A DNA stretch of 9,999 nt from Candidatus Nanohaloarchaea archaeon (GTDB lineage: Archaea; EX4484-52; DAOVKX01): positions 1-9,999 of the forward strand of contig DAOVKX010000037.1 in the NCBI GenBank assembly GCA_030631505.1, read 5' to 3'. A program made the translations under genes and the position numbers. A model generated the notes under the pieces. That model was not told the origin of the DNA, did no database searches, and was given only the letters and a program-made list of their open reading frames with translations. Positions 6,081 to 9,999 of the stretch are shown here, piece by piece (positions within the stretch are counted from its first letter, which is position 1; every line of letters begins with the position of its first letter).

Positions 6081-7430
6081 ATGTACTCTAAGGAAATAAA
6101 AAACAGACTGAAGAAAGAAAAAGTTAAAGTTGGAAACAGGATTTCTATTGATTTTGACGGAAAAAAATATGAAGGACTTTTAATGCCGAAAACAGAGGTT
6201 GGGGACTGCAATTCTGTTGTTGTCAAGAGGGATGATGGGTATAATATAGGTATAAAATACAGCAAAAAAATGATGATTAAGAAACTTGGAATGAAAAAAC
6301 CAAAGGTTAAACAAAAGACAGGAAAGATTAAGCATGAGCCAAAAAAACCAGTGATTTCTATTTTGCACACTGGGGGAACATTTGCATCAAAGGTAAGTTA
6401 CGCGACCGGTGGCGTTGTTGCAAAATTTGAGCCGGAAGAACTTGTTGGAATGTTCCCCGAACTTTGGGATGTTGCGAACATAAAAACGCGGCTTATAAGG
6501 AACATGTTTTCTGAGGATATGGTTTTTGAGCATTATGTTTTAATGGCTAAGGAAATTGAGAAGGAGATAAAAACCGGCGTTGACGGCATAATAATAACTC
6601 ATGGGACCGATACTCTGGGATATACGGGGGCTGCCTTGTCTTTTATGCTAAAGGATTTACCTGTTCCGGTTATTTTGGTAGGGGCGCAGAAGTCAAGCGA
6701 CAGGGGCTCAACAGATGCTGCCATGAACATAATCTGTGCTGCCAACTTTATTACCAACACGGATTTTTCAGAGGTCGGGGTCTGCATGCATGGCTCAATG
6801 GATGATTCGACTGTATTTGTCAACCCTGCCACAAAAACAAGGAAGATGCATGCATCAAGAAGGGATGCGTTCAGGCCAGTTAATGCAATTCCTTGGGCCT
6901 TAGTTGATTACAACACAGGAAAAATAAAATTTTTAAGAAAAGATTATACAAAAAAAGACAAAAAACGAGAACTGAAAGTTAAAAGCAAAATGGAGAAAAA
7001 AGTTGCTTTGCTGAAAATCCATCCCAGTTTTGATTACAGGATTATTGATTTTCTCACGAAACAGAAATATAAAGGGCTTGTTCTGGAAGGGACTGGGCTT
7101 GGCCATGCGCAAATTAATGAAATAGACGAGTTCACAAAATCAAATAAAAAACTCTTTCAGTCATTATCTAAATTTATAAAATCCGGTGGAGTAATTGTCA
7201 TGGTTTCGCAGACCCTGTATGGCAGGGTTAATATGAATGTCTATGAAACAGGGCACAGACTGCAGCAAATTGGGGTTGTTCCCGGAGAAGACATGCTGCC
7301 TGAAACCGCTTATGTAAAACTTGCATGGCTTCTGGCAAATTACCCGAAGGAGAAAGCCAAGGATTTAATCAGGAAGAACATTGCAGGTGAGATTTCCGAG
7401 AGGACGACAGGGAATAGGTTTTTGTACTGA
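6081..7430 (+). CDS. gatD: Glutamyl-tRNA(Gln) amidotransferase subunit D
   Basis: GatD is the asparaginase-like subunit of the archaeal GatDE complex. It frees ammonia from glutamine so that GatE can convert Glu-tRNA(Gln) to Gln-tRNA(Gln) in the cytoplasm. Starting at ATG 6081 gives 449 aa, close to the usual ~435-440; the TTG at 6048 would add 11 unrelated residues from within the pilin gene. The N-terminal GatD domain (1-60) has YEGLLMPKTEVGD and DDGYNIGIKY. The asparaginase domain starts near residue 90 with ILHTGGTFASK. Catalytic residues are visible: Thr97 in TGGT, Thr176-Asp177 in HGTDT, and Lys255 in TRKMHASRRDAF. A Lys-rich linker (61-89) separates the domains. No active-site residue is lost, so the enzyme should work. 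Its position 4 bp after a pilin gene suggests read-through transcription from the surface operon. Confidence 0.96.
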   Translation: MYSKEIKNRLKKEKVKVGNRISIDFDGKKYEGLLMPKTEVGDCNSVVVKRDDGYNIGIKYSKKMMIKKLGMKKPKVKQKTGKIKHEPKKPVISILHTGGTFASKVSYATGGVVAKFEPEELVGMFPELWDVANIKTRLIRNMFSEDMVFEHYVLMAKEIEKEIKTGVDGIIITHGTDTLGYTGAALSFMLKDLPVPVILVGAQKSSDRGSTDAAMNIICAANFITNTDFSEVGVCMHGSMDDSTVFVNPATKTRKMHASRRDAFRPVNAIPWALVDYNTGKIKFLRKDYTKKDKKRELKVKSKMEKKVALLKIHPSFDYRIIDFLTKQKYKGLVLEGTGLGHAQINEIDEFTKSNKKLFQSLSKFIKSGGVIVMVSQTLYGRVNMNVYETGHRLQQIGVVPGEDMLPETAYVKLAWLLANYPKEKAKDLIRKNIAGEISERTTGNRFLY

Positions 7431-7446
7431 ACTTCCTTGAAGTTCA
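7428..7446 (+). terminator. Perfect hairpin overlapping the gatD stop codon
   Basis: TGAACTTC (7428-7435), loop CTT, GAAGTTCA (7439-7446): a perfect 8-bp stem whose first bases are the gatD stop codon. No T-tract follows, so as an archaeal terminator it is weak; it may rather protect the 3' end of the message. Confidence 0.4.
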
Positions 7447-7551
7447 ATCTGAACTCTAAATTCAATCGAAGCATATCGAAAGCAAGTTTCTGTGCTGCTC
7501 TTACAGTTATGCAATGCAGTTCAATTATATTTTATTGAGTGAGGGGACATG

Positions 7552-7564
7552 AAAGCATATATAC
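7552..7564 (+). promoter_or_regulatory. tbp promoter (BRE/TATA) for a leaderless mRNA
   Basis: AAAGC followed by ATATATAC (TATA 7557-7563) is centred about 26 bp before the ATG at 7586. That is where archaeal transcription starts, so the message should begin at or next to the start codon. No ribosome site serves this ATG, which fits a leaderless message. Since the product binds TATA boxes, autoregulation is possible. Confidence 0.6.
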
Positions 7565-7585
7565 TACAAACAGATAAATATTGTT

Positions 7586-8179
7586 ATGGTTGTGAAAAAA
7601 GCCGGAAAGAAAGAAGAGGTTAAGAAAGGCAAGAAAAAAGAAGGGATTAACATACAGAATGTTGTTGTGTCGTGCAATACTCATTCAAAGTTTCCTCTGG
7701 AAGTGCTTGCCAATAAACTGGAGAGTTGCGAGTATGCGCCCGAGTCCTTTCCAGGGATGATTTACCGCGTTGATTCCCCAAAGGCAAGCACACTTGTATT
7801 CACCACAGGCAAGATTATATGCACAGGGATAAAATCTATGGCCATTGCGAAAAAAGCCATTGAGAAAACACTACTGGATTTTAGGAGCGTCGGCGTAAAA
7901 GTTTCCGGGAAGCTTGACACAGAAATTGTCAATATGGTTGCTTCTGCAAACGTAGGAAAAAACATAGAACTAAGTAAAGTTATATTTAATCTGGAAAACT
8001 GCGAGTATGAGCCGGAGCAGTTTCCAGGAGTTGTTCACAGGATGGAGGACCCAAAAGTTGTTTTTCTGATATTTGGTTCAGGGAGCATAATATGCACCGG
8101 CGCGAAGTCCAAAAAAGACATTGAAGTCAGCGTGAAAAAGCTGAAAAGAAAATTAAACAAAATCAAAGCACTGAAATAA
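7586..8179 (+). CDS. tbp: TATA-box-binding protein (TBP)
   Basis: TBP is the general transcription factor that bends the TATA box and recruits TFB and RNA polymerase. The 197 residues hold the two saddle repeats: about 21-106 (NVVVSCN, EYAPESFPGMIYR, STLVFTTGKIICTG) and 113-195 (NMVASANVG, EYEPEQFPGVVHR, FLIFGSGSIICTGAKS). The four DNA-intercalating phenylalanines are all present (F55, F72, F146, F163). Unusual points: a 20-residue Lys-rich N-terminal extension (MVVKKAGKKEEVKKGKKKEG), a basic C-terminal tail (KKLKRKLNKIKALK) where many archaeal TBPs are acidic, and a first repeat that departs from the standard at VVVSCNTHSKFPLEVL. It appears to be transcribed from its own leaderless promoter. 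If the chromosome holds a second tbp, this could be a specialised one, which the window cannot show. Confidence 0.96.
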   Translation: MVVKKAGKKEEVKKGKKKEGINIQNVVVSCNTHSKFPLEVLANKLESCEYAPESFPGMIYRVDSPKASTLVFTTGKIICTGIKSMAIAKKAIEKTLLDFRSVGVKVSGKLDTEIVNMVASANVGKNIELSKVIFNLENCEYEPEQFPGVVHRMEDPKVVFLIFGSGSIICTGAKSKKDIEVSVKKLKRKLNKIKALK

Positions 8180-8195
8180 ATTTTTATTCTTTCTT
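8174..8195 (+). promoter_or_regulatory. TATA-like promoter of the 64-aa gene, overlapping a T-rich terminator for tbp
   Basis: AAATAAATTTTTAT (8174-8187) overlaps the tbp stop and is centred 25-30 bp before ATG 8210, with no ribosome site in between, which suits a leaderless transcript. The same T-rich stretch (TTTTTATTCTTTCTT, 8181-8195) can serve as the tbp terminator, so end and start signals are merged. Confidence 0.45.
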
Positions 8196-8209
8196 GTGTA
8201 ATTATAATT

Positions 8210-8404
8210 ATGTATGATTTACATGAAAAATTTCTGAAAAGTTTAGAGGAGATAAAGCATCAGTCAGATAGCAGGCAGAATTATTCAGAAATTGATGGCT
8301 TGTTCCAAGAAAAGAAATGCGGCATGTGCGGTGAAAATCATCCGTTTGGAACTCAGTTATGCCCGAACATGAGATGGAATTACAATCCTGTGAGGGTTTT
8401 GTGA
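8210..8404 (+). CDS. Small Cys/His protein, putative zinc-binding, unknown function
   Basis: The product is 64 aa. Residues 1-35 are charged and probably helical (LHEKFLKSLEEIKHQ). The second half has CGMC (37-40), H44 and C51, that is C-x2-C-x3-H-x6-C, which could bind one zinc ion as a small knuckle. The end is RWNYNPVRVL. It follows tbp by 30 bp on the same strand and faces minD with a 17-bp gap. The placement after tbp hints at a nucleic-acid or transcription role but does not prove one. I do not recognise the family. Confidence 0.65.
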   Translation: MYDLHEKFLKSLEEIKHQSDSRQNYSEIDGLFQEKKCGMCGENHPFGTQLCPNMRWNYNPVRVL

Positions 8405-8421
8405 CTTATTAGTCAAGGTTT

Positions 8422-9198
8422 CTATTTCAAGAAATTAAATATCTTTGAGAAGAAGTTTATTGTTTTCTCTTTCACTGGTGGCTGGTAATTGATGCCTGCA
8501 AGCGAGGCGGCAAGTTTTTTTAGTTCAACAGAAGAAGTTGAGTTTGGCTTGTAAAAAACAACAGGTGTTTTTGCCGCAAGACCTTCCTGTACTAAATCGT
8601 CTTCCTTGATTGAAGATATTATAGGATAACCCAGGATAGACTCCACTTCGTCAATGCTCAGTTCTGAAGGGTTGCCTTTTACCCTGTTCAGGACTACGCC
8701 AAGAATATGCATTCCCTGTTCTTCTGCAATTTTTATTGTTTTTAATGCGTCTGTAATTGATGGGAGCTGCGGGTTTGAAACAACCAATAGTTCATCAGAA
8801 ACTTCCAGACTTGCAAGCGTTTCCCCGCCCAGACCTGCGGCAGAGTCCACCAGTATTATGTCATGCTCCCCCCCCATTAAGTTTTCAATGACTTTGCCTA
8901 ACTGTTTTGGATTTGTGTTTTTCAGGTCATCCATGGATATGCTTGCAGGTATTATGCTCAGTCCTGAAGGGTGCGTGAATATAGTTTCCTCGACTTTTGC
9001 CTGATTTCTCATGGCATCCTGAAGCGTTTTTGGGTACAATGGAACGCCAAGATGAAAACCAAGATTCGGCGTTGTCAGGTTAGCATCTATAACAAGAACT
9101 CTCCGGTCAAATTCAGTTAGAGCAGCACCAATGTTTGCTGTTAATGTTGTTTTACCGGTTCCGCCTTTACCTGAAGCAACACAAATTACTCTAGCCAT
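8422..9198 (-). CDS. minD: MinD/ParA-family ATPase with C-terminal membrane-targeting helix
   Basis: MinD-type P-loop ATPases dimerise on ATP and bind the membrane to position division or other polar structures. The 258 residues carry a deviant Walker A motif, SGKGGTGKTT (9-18), with signature Lys11 and Lys16; the switch I segment VIDANLTTPNLG (37-47); and Walker B DIILVDSAAGLG (113-124). The last 14 residues, KTINFFSKIFNFLK, form an amphipathic helix with aromatics on one face and lysines on the other, like the MinD membrane-targeting sequence. The start is fixed by GAGGAG six nt upstream (9205-9210). No MinC or MinE gene is nearby. It follows prs on the same strand but has its own promoter. 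A function in division, pilus or envelope positioning is possible; the nearby pilin cluster is suggestive only. Confidence 0.9.
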   Translation of the reverse strand: MARVICVASGKGGTGKTTLTANIGAALTEFDRRVLVIDANLTTPNLGFHLGVPLYPKTLQDAMRNQAKVEETIFTHPSGLSIIPASISMDDLKNTNPKQLGKVIENLMGGEHDIILVDSAAGLGGETLASLEVSDELLVVSNPQLPSITDALKTIKIAEEQGMHILGVVLNRVKGNPSELSIDEVESILGYPIISSIKEDDLVQEGLAAKTPVVFYKPNSTSSVELKKLAASLAGINYQPPVKEKTINFFSKIFNFLK

Positions 9199-9204
9199 AT
9201 TATA

Positions 9205-9210
9205 CTCCTC
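9205..9210 (-). promoter_or_regulatory. GAGGAG ribosome binding site of minD
   Basis: GAGGAG on the minus strand lies 6 nt before the ATG. It differs from the GGTGA sites of the pilin cluster and shows that this mRNA has a short leader. Confidence 0.65.
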
Positions 9211-9233
9211 GTACTACATATTGACTTTGATTA

Positions 9234-9251
9234 TTTAAATATATTTAAAAA
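9234..9251 (-). promoter_or_regulatory. Proximal TATA-like box of minD
   Basis: On the minus strand this reads TTTTTAAATATATTTAAA. Transcription would start about 25 bp downstream, near 9216, giving an ~18-nt leader that includes the GAGGAG site. The 14-bp core AAATATATTTAAAA (9237-9250) recurs at 9275-9288, so a second upstream TATA box is possible. Confidence 0.5.
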
Positions 9252-9270
9252 CCATAGGTTTTTAAGATAT
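9241..9270. repeat. Near-perfect palindrome upstream of minD
   Basis: TTAAAAACC (9245-9253), spacer ATA, GGTTTTTAA (9257-9265) is a perfect 9-bp inverted repeat. It extends with ATAT at both ends if one base is bulged. It overlaps the proximal minD TATA region, so it could be an operator; as RNA from the minus strand it would be a hairpin followed by T-rich sequence, which could end prs transcription. Confidence 0.6.
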
Positions 9271-9318
9271 TCTAAAATATATTTAAAATTTTATTTGAAA
9301 ATTTAGTGGTGGGTAGTT

Positions 9319-9999
9319 TCACGCGTTTATCAGTTCTTTTTCTATTATTCCAGCGACTGAGACTTCTGATACTTTATTTGGGACTGTGTCAGCTGAGATT
9401 ACATCATCAGCGAGATTCTGCAGGGTTTTCAATGAATTTTCCAGAAACAAACCATGCACGCATCCGACGAGCACCCTGTTATTGTTTTCTTTCAGGCATT
9501 TTACTGCTTTAATCATTGTTCCCCCGGAGGATATAATGTCGTCCAGTATAAGCACATTTTTGTTTTTCAGTTCGGTAGGGCATTTTATTTTTATGCTGTA
9601 TTTCTTTTCCTTTGTTTCACATTTGCAGTTAACTGCCTGCTCTGCGCATACAGGACAGACTTTTTCCTTTTCCAGAAATAATTTTGGCAGTTTTACCGGT
9701 GTCAGAAACGCTTCTGAACCCTTGTCAGGACCGACTACAATAAAATCAGACAACGTTTTTTTGGCATAATCTGTGAGCAGGTTAACAGCAGAAATATTTT
9801 TTGCAGGCAGACCATAGAAATCAAATTCTCCTGTTTTTCTGTGGAAATGCGCATCTATTGTAAGAATGGATTTTACACCCAGTGAGCTGAACAGTTTTGC
9901 AATTGCCTTGATTGCCAATGCTTCGCCTTCCTGGAATTGTTTGTCCTGCCTTGCATATGCAAAGTAGGGTATTACCAGATGTATTTCCCCGCCACAATC
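9319..9999 (-). CDS. prs: Ribose-phosphate pyrophosphokinase (5' end outside the window)
   Basis: The enzyme makes PRPP from ribose 5-phosphate and ATP for purine, pyrimidine, histidine and NAD synthesis. The last 226 residues are visible; the frame stays open through the right edge, so the TTG at 9918 is internal and roughly 80 N-terminal residues are missing. Motifs in order: the ATP-site segment VIPYFAYARQDKQFQEGEA, IDAHFHR, VVGPDKGSEAF, the PRPP-binding loop VLILDDIISSGGTMIKA, and the ending SVAGIIEKELINA. Between GSEAF and the PRPP loop, where the catalytic flexible loop normally has a Lys-x-Arg, this protein has LEKEKVCPVCAEQAVNCKC: four cysteines (CxxC-x6-CxC, 9619-9657), and Lys where Arg is usual. 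The insertion may form a zinc site and might tune activity or oligomerisation. Confidence 0.92.
   Translation of the reverse strand, partial: DCGGEIHLVIPYFAYARQDKQFQEGEALAIKAIAKLFSSLGVKSILTIDAHFHRKTGEFDFYGLPAKNISAVNLLTDYAKKTLSDFIVVGPDKGSEAFLTPVKLPKLFLEKEKVCPVCAEQAVNCKCETKEKKYSIKIKCPTELKNKNVLILDDIISSGGTMIKAVKCLKENNNRVLVGCVHGLFLENSLKTLQNLADDVISADTVPNKVSEVSVAGIIEKELINA

Noticed and set aside
5822..6370. 182-codon minus-strand ORF across the pilin and gatD genes
   Set aside because: It is antisense to two well-supported genes and has low-complexity Phe/Ile content typical of a shadow frame.
7549..7623. 24-codon ORF MKAYILQTDKYC... upstream of and overlapping tbp
   Set aside because: Although GAGGGG precedes it, it runs out of frame into the tbp start and spans the better-supported TATA box; most likely chance.
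8654..9004. 116-codon plus-strand ORF opposite minD
   Set aside because: Antisense shadow of a clear MinD ATPase.
9386..9769. 127-codon plus-strand ORF opposite prs
   Set aside because: The opposite strand carries unmistakable PRPP synthetase motifs over the same bases.
9916..9918. TTG as the prs start
   Set aside because: The upstream codons in frame encode the conserved YARQD segment, so the gene continues past the window edge.

Overview
The window is archaeal. It holds an archaeal TATA-binding protein with both saddle repeats, the archaea-specific tRNA amidotransferase subunit GatD, proteins with class III (prepilin-type) signal peptides, GGTGA ribosome binding sites, and TATA boxes placed for leaderless transcription. 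The modest GC content, tight packing and large Asn/Thr-rich surface protein fit an uncultivated, possibly DPANN-type lineage, but the sequence alone does not fix the phylum.

Bases 1-6076 form a cell-surface block, all on the + strand. It opens with the 3' part of a very large secreted protein: a LamG-type domain, Ig-like modules, a recent 87-residue tandem repeat and an unusual C-terminal domain. A 62-aa secreted protein follows, overlapping by ATGA a first pilin-like gene. After a 193-bp intergenic stretch come two more pilin-like genes. Start codons here are often TTG, set by GGTGA sites. The two boundaries around the first pilin-like gene pair share a ~35-bp repeat. The second boundary also carries a strongly structured element (4613-4669) that can fold in two mutually exclusive ways, and a 19-codon leader ORF whose stop overlaps the next start. 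I read the block as a type IV pilus-like or adhesion module in which the spacers may set subunit ratios.

Bases 6081-8404 are informational genes on the + strand: gatD (transamidation of Glu-tRNA(Gln), working with GatE, which is not in the window), then tbp with its own leaderless promoter, then a 64-aa Cys/His protein also apparently leaderless. gatD starts 4 bp after the last pilin gene, so it probably shares its transcript.

Bases 8422-9999 are on the - strand: a MinD-like ATPase with a C-terminal amphipathic membrane-targeting helix, and upstream of it the 3' part of a ribose-phosphate pyrophosphokinase gene that runs off the right edge. The latter has a four-cysteine insertion where the catalytic flexible loop is expected. 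The AT-rich gap between them holds two tandem TATA-like boxes and a near-perfect palindrome.

Most promising for new biology: the pilin cluster with its repeat, leader ORF and bistable spacer; the Cys-rich loop in the PRPP synthetase; and the uncharacterised small secreted and small Cys/His proteins. No CRISPR array, tRNA, rRNA or transposase gene was seen.
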